Source: Eublepharis macularius
Taxonomy: Eukaryota > Chordata > Lepidosauria > Squamata > Eublepharidae
Reading direction: 5' to 3'
Assembly (NCBI RefSeq): GCF_028583425.1
Contig: NC_072793.1
Span: forward strand, 171,345,681 to 171,409,680
Length of the DNA stretch: 64,000 nt
Shown here piece by piece: positions 1 through 21,289 of this stretch; position 1 is the stretch's first letter, and each line of letters opens with the position of its first letter. A program made the position numbers and the translations under genes. The notes below the pieces were generated by a model. It had not been told where the DNA came from and did no database searches. It saw only the letters and a program-made list of their open reading frames with translations.

Positions 1-834
1 GCATTTAGCAATGAATGGGTATTGAATAATTACACTGTATGAATTGTACAAATACTGACAATTAACTTATATTGTATTAATCATATGAATGTTTATATAA
101 GATTGCGTTGAAGTGGTTTGTCATTAGGTGGTCTTGATTTTCCTTGCTTGTTATCCTCATCTTTTGGTGCAGCATTGCTCAAGGCCCGTAGGCCAAATGA
201 GTAGTACCATTTAAAGTAAAGCGTTCTTTTCTTGTGTGCTCCAGTGTATGTTCCACCTGAAGCAGGATAGAATCCTACATCAAACAGGACCTGTTCTTAA
301 AGTACAATTTTCTGTCCTAGGATCATCGCCGCTCCCGGACTGGCCAGGACTCTCCGTGGCATCACCAGGAATTTATTGAAAGCAATCATGGAGACTTTAA
401 TATTTTGGTATTGTGTACAAAAATTGTTTGGGGGATGGGGTGGGACTTGACCGGAAATGATTTCAGAGCTGGCTTCCCTATTCTGCAGTGGTCTCCTGGG
501 AGGGTTGTGTTTGTATTGTTACTTCACATCGCTCCCAAGATGAAGACTGTACATTGTATAGCACCATTGAGCATGAAAAAGGCTACAATAAATAAACATT
601 TAGGGATATGTGAAGCAACACAAACACACAACTCTCCAAGGTGCTGTTGTTTGTATAACTAATTGAGAGTAGTAACAGACTGGAAATGTGTGTTCGTATA
701 TTTATTTTGTAAGAAAGACTTCATGTATGAGAATGATGGAAATTGGGACTGAGTACAGAGAATAATAATAGTATAAAGGCATTTAATATAATGTTTTTGA
801 GTTTTCAAAGTACTTCACTAGTATAATTTTATTA
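1..834. other. Unassigned AT-rich region, possible 3'-terminal exon
   Basis: No gene is recognised. A pyrimidine-rich acceptor ends at 320, and two overlapping AATAAA signals lie at 587-596. The stretch 321-610 could therefore be a terminal exon or 3' UTR of a gene entering from the left. The three reading frames after the acceptor match no family I know. It shares nothing with the zinc-finger units. The acceptor and poly(A) signal are seen; the exon is a guess. Confidence 0.2.
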
Positions 835-1123
835 GGTAAAGGTAGAGGTAGCCCCCGTTGCAAGCACCGAGTCATTACTGACCCATGGGGGACGTTGCAT
901 CCCAATGGTTTCTTGGCAGACTTTTTACGGGGTGGTTTGCCATTGCCTTCCCCAGTCATCTACCCTTTACCCCCAGTACAAATGGGTACTCATTTTACTG
1001 ACCTCAGAAGGATGGAAGGCTGAGTAAACCTTGAGCCAGCTGCCCTGAACTCTGCTTCCGCCGGGATCGAACTCAGGTTGTGAGCAGAGCTTGGCCACAG
1101 AGTGGTAAGCTGCAGTACTGCTG
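835..1123 (-). repeat. tRNA-derived squamate SINE, antisense
   Basis: Read on the minus strand, a tRNA-like head (AGTGGTAAGCTGCAGTACTG, then a B-box-like GAGTTCGATCCC) is followed by a long tRNA-unrelated body. The same family recurs at 10692-10997 and 54571-54866. Confidence 0.75.
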
Positions 1124-1989
1124 GTATCAATTAAAGGAGACTCTTTCAAGGCATAATGTTAGATTCTCTGCTCTCCTATTCCAGTTCATTCTCCTTGTAA
1201 TAACAAATATTCTCAGTGTTCTCAAAACAACGGCCCGTATCTAGGGCAACAATATCCACTGGAGCAAAGTCACCAAGGTTGGAGCCCCACAAGCATGAGC
1301 ATCATGGCCCCCCAGGTCTGGAATTGACATTTGGCTCCCAGAATACAAGTTCATGGGCTGGCTGAAATAAAGCTGCCAGAGTGCATGAATTTCTAAAGGC
1401 ATGAAAAGCCTGTTTAGGGCTTGAGAAATCACGGCTGCCATAAAATGACCACAACGCCACATGTTAACGAAAAAAGAATCACAGTAGATTTTGAGACTTG
1501 TGGCTCCTCACTTGTTTAACAAAAGCTTGGAACTTCTCTCACTGGTTTGAGATGAAAAACATGCCAGATCCCCATGCTATTTGCTCAAACACAGTTGTTG
1601 TGGGAAGCATCCGGCTATGATATTTTACAGGCCAGTTATAATACGCTCCATACACCTATGTGTGGGTGGTGGGGGTTCCCTGATGCTATGCACCAGTATG
1701 CAGTACTGGCACCAGTTTTGACTGGAGGACTTAGGCCCCCAAGGTGGCAAACATCTCAAATACTGGCACCTCTCTTTTAAGGAAAAAAGCACTTCCGATA
1801 CGTTTTATGCCATATTGTTCTTTGCTGTGCACATGGCCTCTGTACTGTTCTTGTGAAAGGATTCCCTGAGCCCAATATTATATGCTTGGATGTTTAGGTT
1901 CTGAAGTGCTTCCACTGATTATTTTCTTCTACCGCATCCTCTGAGGGTAGGGGGCGCTGACCTGTCCCCCCTTCGGGTGAAATAGGCTT
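1124..1989. other. Intergenic, nothing recognised
   Basis: No open frame or known repeat could be supported. The segment near 1750-1795 ends in a tract that resembles hAT-type MITE termini, but no partner end or target duplication was found. Confidence 0.4.
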
Positions 1990-2730
1990 TGGAAAACCCA
2001 TGGGAGAAAGCAAAAAAAGGAGTGTGGCAAAAGCAGTGGGTGGGAACATGTCGTACTAAATGCCTGCAGTCTACACTAAGCTTCCCTCAGAAAACGCGGC
2101 GCCAAAGCAAAATGGATTTGGAAAAGGCTGAGCCTCCCTCGGAGGCTCTCTTGGCTTCTCCCCTTCCTGGCGCTTTTGTCCAGGGGTTAAAGCGAGAGAG
2201 AGGCCGCAGTCCTAGAAAGGCGCACGGGGAGGGGGCTCTGGGAAAGGCCTTTCCTGCCCCTCCCGACAGCACAACAGCCGCCCCTGAGGTTTTCTGGCTT
2301 CCGCTCGGAGGACTCGGAGGGTTCAGGTCAGCTCAAAGGCGGCTTCGAGGGGGGAAGAGATAGTGGGGTGGGGGGCTGCAATGCAAGACCCAAAGCAGAG
2401 AGAGAGGAGCGGGAAGCGGGGGCAAGAGAGTCAGTCCGCCAATGGACACCCCCCCACACCAGAATTGCGGGGAATCGCGACCCACAGGAGGCAAGGATAG
2501 GAAAGGGAGCTGCTAGCTCTTTTGGACCGGGGAGGGGGCGATGGGGCAGGGCGGGGGGCAGCAGGAAGGGCAATAGATGCTCCCCCCAACCCCTTCTGCC
2601 TCCTTCGGTTCTTTTCAGCCTGGCCCCAGTAAGTCTTTCTTCCCCACGTGGCTCCTTCCACATCTGGCCCTGTCCTTTGGAGCGAGATAAAGGAGGCCTC
2701 CCTTCCCTTTCTCCCTCTTCTCTTTGGAAA
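1990..2730 (+). promoter_or_regulatory. Gene A CpG-rich 5' leader, block 2 type
   Basis: A GC-rich, CpG-rich stretch upstream of gene A. At 2183-2225 it holds the element GGGTTAAAGCGAGAG followed by CCTAGA, which recurs at the 5' end of every KRAB-ZNF unit here on its sense strand. A CCAAT box (GCCAATGG) lies near 2440. The part around 2460-2520 (ACCCACAGGAGGC) matches the leaders of genes B and C. It probably contains the promoter and the non-coding first exon; the transcription start and first donor cannot be placed. Confidence 0.6.
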
Positions 2731-3738
2731 TCTTGGTCTGTCTCCTCTTCAGTTTTGGTCTGCTTTTGAATTTAAAAGTTGTTTCCGACTTGTTCAGGAG
2801 GGGTTTTTCCCCATAACGGACTACATGTATTTTTCCCCCAGGGGGGCATTTCCACAAAGGGAAAAGGCTATTGACTGTTTGCATGTCTTGGTTTTACTGC
2901 TCGGCATTCTAATTCATTAATCCAGTATTGCATTTCTTATGTGTCATGTCTCGTACAGTCTTGATTGTTTTCTAACTTTACTGTTCCATCTTCTTACATT
3001 GTTTATTATATCTATTTTACTATTTTTATTGCATTGCTAAATTATGTCTCCTGCCTCCACTCTCAGTGAGAAAGGCGGGTACCCCACTGGGCCTGTGTGA
3101 AGAGGGGTTCTCAGCTTCTATAGATTATCAACCAGAGTTGCAGGATCTTAGCAGGGTCAGCAGTGCTGGACAGAAAGGTGTTTAAATTGGAGTCTCTGGC
3201 CTGGTTAATACATACAGGCAAATCAGGAGGCAGAGACCTGAGGAGAGAGACCACATTAGATCACTTTATCAGCTGCTTTAATTTCTTCCTGCAGATGGTC
3301 TGAAGGCGGCTCACTTCAGACTGCAGGTAGAGGAACACATTTTGGGATGTTTCCCTCTGTTAAAAGAGGTAGACAAATCTGAAACTTTTCCCCTGCAGTG
3401 CTAGTTTTCTCTGTGCAGGGAGCTCTTCATTCCTCACTGGAATCTCCCACTTGGAGCCACCAGTCAGACAGTCCATCACATCACCTCAGGGCTCTGCCAC
3501 CCCATGGCTATGCTGCCTAGGCTCCTAAATGTGTGGGTGGGCTGGAGGGTCTTGGCTTCCCTCAGAGGGAAGGAAGGAGTGGTGTGCCTGGAGACAGGTC
3601 ATGGACTAATTGCCCAGGAATCCAGAATTTTAAATAACCCGTGGGAAATCTCAAGAGGGGTTCTCCCCAGAGATTGGCGCAGAAATCATGTGAATATCGA
3701 AAAAGGCTTTCCACACTCTTTGGTTCTCGCCCTCGCAG
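2731..3738 (+). other. Gene A intron 1, mostly unassigned
   Basis: No coding sequence. The segment 2935-3090 is T-rich and ends in CTCAGTGAGAAAGGCGG, like the 3' ends of the LINE family at 6158 and 8478 but in plus orientation, so it may be a degraded LINE tail. The rest shows nothing recognisable. Confidence 0.35.
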
Positions 3739-3807
3739 GCAGCAGAGAAAAGACCCTTGATGCCTTCTCTGTCATCTCCTCTATATGGTGAACAGAAAAA
3801 AGCAGCC

Positions 3808-3822
<15 letters not shown>
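3739..3822 (+). CDS. Gene A exon with start codon
   Basis: The acceptor CCTCGCAG ends at 3738 and the donor GTAAGG starts at 3823. Coding starts at 3808 (MQPAQ). The 5' part aligns with the same exon in genes B, C and D. Here an additional in-frame ATG at 3760 exists where gene D has AGG. Confidence 0.8.
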
Positions 3823-13860
<10,038 letters not shown>

Positions 13861-13960
13861 TGTAACAAGAGGATCGAAAAAGCTTCAGTCGTACGGTGCG
13901 CTTACTTCCAATCAAACAATTCATACAAGGAGAAACCATAGAATTGCTCAGAAAATAGAA
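13861..13960 (+). pseudogene. Decayed extra finger after gene A stop
   Basis: Just past the stop the DNA still resembles a finger (GAAAAAGCTTCAGTC, CTTACTTCCAATCAAAC, AAGGAGAAACCATA), but Cys and His codons and the frame are lost. The array was once longer. Confidence 0.6.
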
Positions 13961-14007
13961 TAATGTTGCATCAAACCAGTTTGGATTGGAATATCACAAA
14001 GTACTGC

Positions 14008-14013
14008 AATAAA
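14008..14013 (+). terminator. Gene A poly(A) signal
   Basis: AATAAA, 148 bp after the stop codon, in AT-rich sequence. Confidence 0.65.
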
Positions 14014-14967
14014 AGAGTGAAATACCCATGATTCATAATTAAAGAAAAACAGTCTTAATTTTTTTGAGAGATTAAAACTACAGTTCTATTCTCATTACAT
14101 TTTAAACATTGTGTGTATGGGACAGATTACGTGGGAGAGAAAATGACGGGCAGTTCAGTCCTGAGGTACACAGGGTGTGTGTATGTGGCTGCAGCTGCAC
14201 TGTGTTCCCAGCAACCATGATGCCCTGCTCAGAAGATGTCACTAGTGTGTGATGGCCCAGCTGTGATGGACAGGAGAGAGCCAAACCACCATGGCAGGTG
14301 ACAGCCATGGGGATCTGACCCCATGGACAAGTGAGCAGAGGGGAGGGGGAGAAGTGGGAACACGCAGCACACAGAATGGAGGCAGCTACACAAAACAGGG
14401 GGAATGGGGCTCCAGCATGCTGCTCAATGGGAGCAACACTGAGTTAATCCCCCCAGAAGTAAACCCTATGCAAAGCCATGGGGTCAACCTCCAGGGAGAG
14501 CAAAAGAGACATGTGGCTGGCAGTGGATGCCCAGTGGTCATTGGCAGGGGGGGTCCTCCAGAACCATGGCCAGGCTGCGGGGGCTGGCCTAGGGGCACTT
14601 AAAGCAGCCTCATCTGCCACTGGTGGAACGGGGGGGTGTCACATGGGTGAGGACCTGCACAAGGCTGTAAATTGCAAACTAACAGGCCCACAAGCACCGC
14701 CTGACATGCACCCACCAGCCAGCCCTGTCTCCAAGGACAGCCACCAGCTGCTTCAGAGGCCCATTGGCTGCCCCCATTGGCTGCTCCAGTGCCTCCATGC
14801 ACTGTTAACCCCAGGACATGGCATCTCTCTACTTGTGCCAGGTCTCCAACTGCTCCTTCTTGATGGCCACCTGTATGGGAAAGAGAATAAGGGGAATGCT
14901 CTGCATTGGGTGCAGGATCCTTGCCCAGAGGCCCAGCGGCAACTCCAGATCCCAGACCCAGCTAGGG

Positions 14968-15389
14968 TGTCAGTTTATGGAATTCAAGTTACTCTGATTT
15001 CATCTCCCACCCCTTGCTGCAAGAAATCCAAGGTCTCTTGGTTCAAAGGTTCTTTATTGAGAGATTATATTCAAAGTACAGGTGTCCATAATTAATCCAA
15101 AGGCATGAAAGCTTCTGGCTGACAGTGAAGCTTTGTTGAGAATGACATGTTAGATACATTTAGCAATATATCAAGACCTCTTTCATTTCCCTCCCCCTGT
15201 TGCCCAGCTAAAGAAGAGCCCTGGGAAGGCACGGGAAACTTCCAAGGTTGCTGGCTAGTCTGGTTAGATAAGGCCGGTCTGGGAACGCAGCTGTTCCTCT
15301 GTGAACCTGCAAGTAAACAACGCTAGAAACTACAGAGTGAGAAAGCATCACTGAACAAGATGGCGTTACTGTGGATAGCAGGCCTTACA
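14968..15389 (-). mobile_element. Solo LTR, retrovirus-like fossil
   Basis: Minus-strand sequence of about 422 bp begins TGTAAGGCC and ends CTGACA, with an AATAAAGAACC signal near its 3' end, as in endogenous retrovirus LTRs. Only a short imperfect direct repeat flanks it. No internal region is attached. Family not assigned; it postdates the A/D split if D truly lacks it. Confidence 0.5.
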
Positions 15390-16234
15390 CAGGGACTGCA
15401 CCAGCCGTAGCCTCTGTGTTCATCCTTCTCTCATCTTCCATGGCTGCCATCCCACTCCCATCTGAAGACACAGAGCCTGCCCTTGGTGATGCCTCCTCCT
15501 CAACTGCTCCTCCCGGGGACTCTCCAATGTCCAGAGTCTGGAGGACGAACAGTCTGGACTCTGCAGCCCAACTTGAAGGGGTGAGGGCACAAATATGCTC
15601 CACAGCACTGGCTGAGAAGGGCAGGGGGGGGAGGACCGGAGGGGGAGGGAATGGAGAGCAACAAATCAGGTGGCGGGGCCAACATCTCTACTGCCGCCTC
15701 TCCTACAACCCTGCAGCCACTGTGTGGGGATAGCGGCCCCATCTCTGACCTCTATCTTCTCCTGGCTCACTGTCTTTGTGTGGGTGACCAGGGGGGCTGC
15801 CTGCCGTTGGGTGCCGGATGGTGGTGTCACCCTCTGTAGTACAGTGGGTCTGCAATCCCTGGGTCCGCAGTCAGGCTCACCATCCCTGAGCCTTCATGTG
15901 TCTCAGCCCCCTTGCCAATCTCAGCACCCGACGGCGCAGCCCTACATTGGTCCAATTCACTTGAAACTTCATGGGTCTTCAGTCAACAGACAGCTCAAAG
16001 GCTTACTATTCAGCTTCCATGCCACTCCTTTAACTCACACAGGTTCTGGTCTGAGAACCTACATACAAAAAAGTTAGATTTGTTGGGCCCTTAAAAGGGG
16101 TCTTATTTGGTTTCTTTAAAACTAGTTTCTTTCCCTAATGTGATCCCAAATCCTTCTCTGCCTTGGGCCAGTTGGGATGGCTCTGGTAGCTCGGGATGGT
16201 TGTTAAACCCTTTTTATTTTGTAAAGGGTATTTT

Positions 16235-16450
16235 CTATGTCTGTGGCTGTGTTGCTTTCTTTTCCCGCTCTAAATGGGGACACAATGTGGCTTCTGTTGT
16301 TCTCCCCTTCCCTTTTATCCTCACAACAACCCTGTGAGGTAGGTCTGCCTGTGACTGGGCCAAAGACAGCACCTTTCCGTGGCAGAGTGGGGATTCAACG
16401 TGGATCTCTGTTCTCTTAGTCTAACATTCTAACCACTACTCCACACATTC
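16235..16450 (-). repeat. CORE/MIR-type tRNA SINE, shared with gene D flank
   Basis: On the minus strand a tRNA-like head (TGGTTAGAATGTTAGAC) is followed by a body with ACAGGGTTGTTGTGAGGATAA. The copy at 60860-61065 lies at the matching place downstream of gene D, with homologous flanks on both sides (CAGGGAAGTGG, GAGATATT). Confidence 0.6.
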
Positions 16451-16909
16451 TCTAATAGGTCAGGGAAGTGGATAAACCCCATTTTTTCACCGAGGAGATA
16501 TTTTCCACCCACCCTGCCTGTGCTGTTTCTCATGAGTAAGCCTTTGCTTCCATAGCAAATAGCAGAGGATGTGGTGGAGTTAATCTGTGCGAGGATGGTC
16601 CAATTCCCTTCATTTTGTGCACTGCAAGTCCCAGTCTCATCTTGAAGCTGGCTTCCCATTTTGAGATGCCTCACTTTATCTGCTGATGAGTTACACCTGC
16701 CGCAGTCAACCATAGCTTCCAGCGCAAATACTGGGACAGGGGTCTGACTGTTGCGTATCCATGAAGTGAATATGTTTTCTTACATAGTTTTCATAATCTC
16801 TGTAGGATTTAGCAGCCGGTCAGGAAATATATAGGTCCGCCTTTAGTCCTTACAGTTCATTCGTGTAGCTGAAGGAATAGTAATTGCCCATTCCCCCTTC
16901 ACTTGGCTG

Positions 16910-17105
16910 AGATCAGGAGTGGAGCAGGTGACAATGTTCGCCCCCCATCTTCACCTAGTCATGTTCAGCAGAGGAGCAGGTGGCAATGCCCGTGCCCCTT
17001 CACCTGTAAGTAATCAGGAGCGGAGCAAGAGGCAAAGCCCGCCCCCATTACCCAGCCAGGATTTGGCATGGAACAGGCCGCAATGCCCGCCCACCTTCAC
17101 CCTTC
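16910..17105. repeat. Minisatellite, ~49-bp unit, four units
   Basis: Four diverged units with repeated ATCAGGAG-GGAGCAGG-GGCAATGCCCG-CACC spaced 48-50 bp. The same unit makes a longer array at 49450-50330. Confidence 0.65.
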
Positions 17106-17539
17106 CAGGAAAAAAACAGTAAAATGGCTGGTAGTTTTGCACACACACACACAAAATTCCCCTCCCCTTGGCTGACATTTTGCTTCTCATGATTGAGGCT
17201 TGGCTGGCAGGCAGTGATGTGTATATTTGGGGGGATCCTCCAAAGTATTAGCATGTGTAGATTTAAACCTCAATGCAGAGTGTTTAAGAAATCAATCTCA
17301 CTGTATTCGATGTACTCAGGATAACAACTCTGCCATCCGGTAGGTCAGATTCATAATCCATTTTTAAATTTTTTCCCTTGTCTGTGCCTATGGCCCAATA
17401 CTCCTGAGAACTGTAGAGGCAGAGGTCTCTTCTCTCCTTTGCCATGGCTGAAATGAAAATCCCCTGCTAATAGCAGCTAGATTGGGGTGGATTTGATGGG
17501 AAAGGGAAGAGTTAGACCCCTAAAACTATACTTCTCGTA
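17106..17539. other. Unassigned
   Basis: A short CA run at 17141-17154. Otherwise nothing recognisable. Confidence 0.3.
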
Positions 17540-18476
17540 TTTTCATTTATTTAAGGATAATATTGAAACTCTGCAACTGCTGCTCTGCTAAAAACTGTGT
17601 AAGAAGATGTCTTCAAAAGGCAGTGCTGTTTCAAAGAAATGAAAAATTGCATATGAACACATGTCTTTATGACAAATGGACTTCTGAGTACTTCCTTGTT
17701 TTAAACAAGGATAAGGGAGTTTGCCTGATATATCTTGAAACTTTGTCATTATTTAACATTTAATTTTTAACATTTTAACAATGTTAAAAGGCACTTTGAA
17801 TCCTGTCACGAGAGCTACTCAATATATTAAGGAGAGGTGCAAATGGACAAGATAAATTTTCCTTAAAACAAATGTTTTTGCAGCAAAATAGTATTAGAAA
17901 GCATGTTGAGGAGAACCTGTTTACTGTCAGGGCCATCAATCATGTTGCTAAATGTATTGCTCGTAGGCTATTCACTAATGGTGACTTTGTTAAAAAGTGC
18001 ATGGTTAAAGTAATGCAGGAAATGTGCTCTGATAAGGTATCTTGTGTTAGTTGTGTCAGTTTATCTGCATCTACAATCACCGGGCATGTTGAAGAACTAG
18101 GAGAGGAGCATCATATGTCACTGATTGTCAAGGCAAAAAGGTTTGATTTTTTTCTTTGACACTAGATGAGAGCAATGACATTATAGACACTGTTCAACTA
18201 CTAATATTTATTAGGGGGGTAGATTCCAACTTCAGAATGACAGAAGAGTTATGTGCACTGCAGAGTTCAAAAGGCACTACAACTGCAGAAAACATATTCT
18301 TGGCGGTGTGTGAATCAGTAGAAAATCTTGGTCTGAGTTGGGATAAATGAAAAAGCATCACAACTGATGGTGCAAGAAATGTGGTGAGAAGTAAAACTGG
18401 TGTGGTTGCATGAATCAATGAAGAGATACTGAAATTAAGTGTAGAAGAAAGCAAGAGTCCAGTAGTACCTATAAGA

Positions 18477-19675
18477 CTAGTACCTATACTATGATACAAT
18501 GGGCAGAGAATATGGGACACACGATTGATCTAGAGCAATGGTTGCAAATGTGGAAGGGAAACTTAAAGATGACAAAATCTGCCTCTTTGAAAGAAAATAT
18601 CTGTTTTATATTAGGTTAGCTAAAATGTCTTTAAATATGTCAAACAAATATTGGAAATGTGAAACTATGGTGGGTACGTACTTCCATATGTGGAGGACAT
18701 GTAAAAAGGCGGTGGAGTTCTGGAAGATGATACATAAAATGATTCAGCAGATACTCAAGGCTCCTATACCATTGAAACCAGAACTTTTTCTATTAAATCG
18801 TTCCTCGGAGATCGCTTCGATCAGCGAATAAATATTTACTTGTGGTCCCCGGCCCTAAGAAAGCCCGCCTCGCTTCAACCAGGGCCAGGGCCTTTTTAGT
18901 CCTGGCTCCAGCCTGGTGGAACGCTCTGTCAATGGAAATCCGGGCCCAGCGGGATATATTATTGTTCCGCCGGGCCTGTAAGACAGAGCTGTTCCGCCAG
19001 GTGTTTGGTGATTGAAGGGGGCAGTGCCATGTCGGCCTCCCACCTTTGGGGTGGGGGAGGCTTCTCCCCACCACTGCACTTTGTTAATTTGTTTTATTGT
19101 TTGTATATTTAGTTCTTGTTTTTATCGATTTTAACTGTTCACCGCCCAGAGCCCCTGGGGATGGGTGGTATATAAATTGAAATATAAATAAATAAAAATA
19201 AAAAATAAATCACATAGTGGTTCAAGCGAACAGAAACCAAAAATATCTGATTTTGAACATAATCACAACAGCTAGGATTTTTTATGCGAGACTTTGGAAA
19301 ATGACAGATACCCTGACACAAGAAAACTTGATTGAAAGAATACTCGACACAGCTGAAATAGATAAACTCTCAAGTTTATTGAAAGACAACGACAGGATGA
19401 TACACGATGATATTTGGGACCCTTTTTATAGCTGGATACAAAAGAAGTCTGAAGAAATCTAGTTTTTAGTTAAGATGAGGACCTTTATGGACAATATCTA
19501 AAATTAATGGAAAAATTTGCAAATAGTAAGCTGTTCCATGGAATATAAAGATCTAATAAGAAATATATTTGATTGAATGGTGCAATGTATATGATATGTA
19601 ACATGAAGCTCCTTTCCCCATCCCCTCTTATTCTGTACCCTTATCAATAAAAGAATTTTTTTTTAAAAAAAGACA
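18477..19675 (+). mobile_element. L1 LINE 3' end, nested
   Basis: Encodes L1 ORF2 C-terminal stretches on both sides of a second insertion: TYFHMWRTCKKAVEFWK and PLKPELFLLN before it, ARIFYARLWK and DPFYSWIQKKSEEI after it. An A/T-rich tail ends at 19675. AGTACCTATAAGA is duplicated at 18464-18476 and 19676-19688. It is strongly 5'-truncated. Confidence 0.75.
18800..19212 (+). mobile_element. CR1/L2-type LINE 3' end nested in the L1
   Basis: Encodes ARAFLVLAPAWWNAL-like sequence and a KTELFRQVFGD end, then a 3' UTR with CCGCCCAGAGCCCCTGG and an AAATA-repeat tail. L1 coding sequence resumes right after the tail. Relatives: 42555-43365 and 51175-51302. Confidence 0.65.
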
Positions 19676-20835
19676 AGTACCTATAAGAAAATTTGTGAAC
19701 TTTCATGCTCACTTCTTCAGATATGAACTGTGGCTCACGAAAGCTCATACCCTACCACAAATTTTGTTAGTCTTATAGGTGCTACTGGACTCTTGCTTTT
19801 TTCTACTGCTACAGACAGACTAACATAGCTATCCATCCTGAAATTAAATGATATACTTCTCAAGTAATTTCACTACATCATCCATCAGCAAGCCTTGTGT
19901 AATAAGATTTTTCAGTGGGAAAGTGTTTTATGCATATTGTTGTATCAGGCATCATGGCCTTACTCGTCAGTTTCAAAATTTTCTTTCACAGAAAGATGTA
20001 GAATATGGAGATGTATTGTAACATGCAGAAGTCAAGTGGCTTAGCAGAAGCAAAGACCTCAAATATATTTTCAGTTTTTGTCATGAAGTTAATGTCTTTC
20101 TCAAGGAAAAAGGAAAAGGTCAAGAAGTACTTTCTGACCCTGGATGGATTTTTTATTTGGCTTTCTTAACTGATATCGCAGAGCATCTGAACACATTGAA
20201 TCAAAGGTTGCAGGGAAAAGGAAAGCTTTTGTGTGACATTTATTCTGAACTGCAAGATTTTGAAGCAAAACTAAACATTTTTGTGACGCGAGTTAGTGAA
20301 AGTAACTTCTCAAACTTCTAATGCTGCAATGAACTAAAATGTGAGAAAGATGGGAATTTACAATGCAGCGTTGGAAGACATGTCAAACCATTGAACCTAT
20401 TACAGGTGGAATTCTAGAACAGTTCATTGATTTCCGTACACATGGAAAGGAAATAAGAATGTTTCAGAATCCATGTGAAGCAGCACTAGAAGAGCGCAAG
20501 TAACATTTTTCTCATGGAAGTAATTGATTCGAAAACCAATGATCATCTCAGAGACATTTACAAAGAAAACAGTCTGTTAGATTTCTGTTGTGGTCTACTT
20601 GATATATTTATCAACCAAAGGAAATTTGTGGCAGGCAGTTCACAGTCTTTCGCACCAGATACATCTCCGAACAAACTTTTTCGAAGCTGAAAATTGTGTA
20701 GTGTAGGTCAAGATTTACAGATGGACATTTACAAGACCTTTTAAAAGGGACTGTGTCACAAACCTTGACTTGGACATTAACGCCTTGGCTAACAGCCACA
20801 AAAGTCACACTGACTAGGTAAGCATGTGTAGCTAG

Positions 20836-20900
20836 AGAAAAGGATTTGACAGTAAAACAGACAACCTTACTTCCCATCAAAAAGTTCACACAGGGTGTGG
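20836..20900 (+). pseudogene. Lone zinc-finger scrap
   Basis: The DNA reads like half a finger, NLTSHQKVHTG preceded by AAAACAGAC, and closely parallels the first degenerate finger of gene B ([15 protein letters not shown]). It is in plus orientation, whereas gene B is minus. No other finger follows. Confidence 0.6.
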
Positions 20901-21082
20901 ATTGAGATATTTTTGAGCATCTGTCCCAAGGTAGCATTAAATCTTCAATCCTGCTTTTGTATTGGTGATAAGCTGCACACCAGCTGAACAGTTAGGTGTT
21001 CGATGCCACAATTCATGAAACACAACTGTTTCATGAGGGCTACATTGAGTTTGTCCCAACTCAAATCTTGCAAAGAAATCAA

Positions 21083-21280
21083 GCTGCTGTAGCACAGTGG
21101 TTAAGGGGTTTGGCTGCAAATGGGCACTCTTCTGGGTCGAATCCCACTGCTGCCATGAACTTAGTAGGTGGATTTGGGTAAGCTACTCCTCTCAACCCCA
21201 GCTCTCCAGCTGTTCATTGCTCTAGGCGGGGCACTAATCTGTCTAGAAGAGTGATATATAAGCACAGTTGTTGTTATTTG
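21083..21280 (+). repeat. tRNA-derived SINE
   Basis: Head GCTGTAGCACAGTGGTTAAG, then GGGTCGAATCCCACTGC (B box), and a tail CTAGAAGAGTGATATATAAG with TTGTTGTTAT. Confidence 0.75.
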
Positions 21281-21289
21281 CTACTACTA

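Larger units (their letters stand above)
14100..16760 (+). other. Gene A 3' flank, homologous to D, B and C flanks
   Basis: Non-coding. The part around 14450-14560 (GCAAAGCCATGGGGTCAAC, GGGAGAGCAAAAG) matches 60360-60430 downstream of gene D. The segment 16200-16760 matches 60780-61200, including the SINE at 16235. An LTR at 14968-15389 interrupts it and has no counterpart seen in D. Short open frames here look spurious. Confidence 0.5.
18439..19837. mobile_element. Interspersed repeat inserted in hAT relic, itself split
   Basis: CTGAAATTAA is duplicated at 18429-18438 and 19838-19847. The ends are AAGAGTCCAGTAGTACC and GCTACTGGACTCTTGC, partly inverted, with CTCACGAAAGCTCATACC inside. This family is common in sauropsids, but I cannot name its class. 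A further copy is at 32660-32785. An L1 is inserted in it. Confidence 0.6.
17540..20820 (+). pseudogene. Broken hAT transposase (GTF2IRD2/ZBED-like)
   Basis: Two blocks, 17540-18438 and 19838-20820, read as one hAT transposase split by a nested insertion. Pieces: a BED-finger-like N-terminus near 17640-17740 (KWTSEYFLV), a middle part at 17872-18159, then the catalytic-domain signature at 18156-18350 (LDESNDIIDTVQLLIFIRGV, then KGTTTAENIF). After the insertion come stretches resembling the C-terminal dimerisation part near 20640-20760. Stops and a frame change near 18156 break it. It most resembles Charlie-type hAT transposases and their domesticated relatives; nothing suggests it is still used. 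Confidence 0.7.

Noticed and set aside
2183-2200. Reading the leader core as an interferon-response (ISRE) site
   Set aside because: GTTAAAGTGAGAAACG resembles ISRE, but the GAAA-like halves are spaced wrongly; kept only as an unassigned conserved element.
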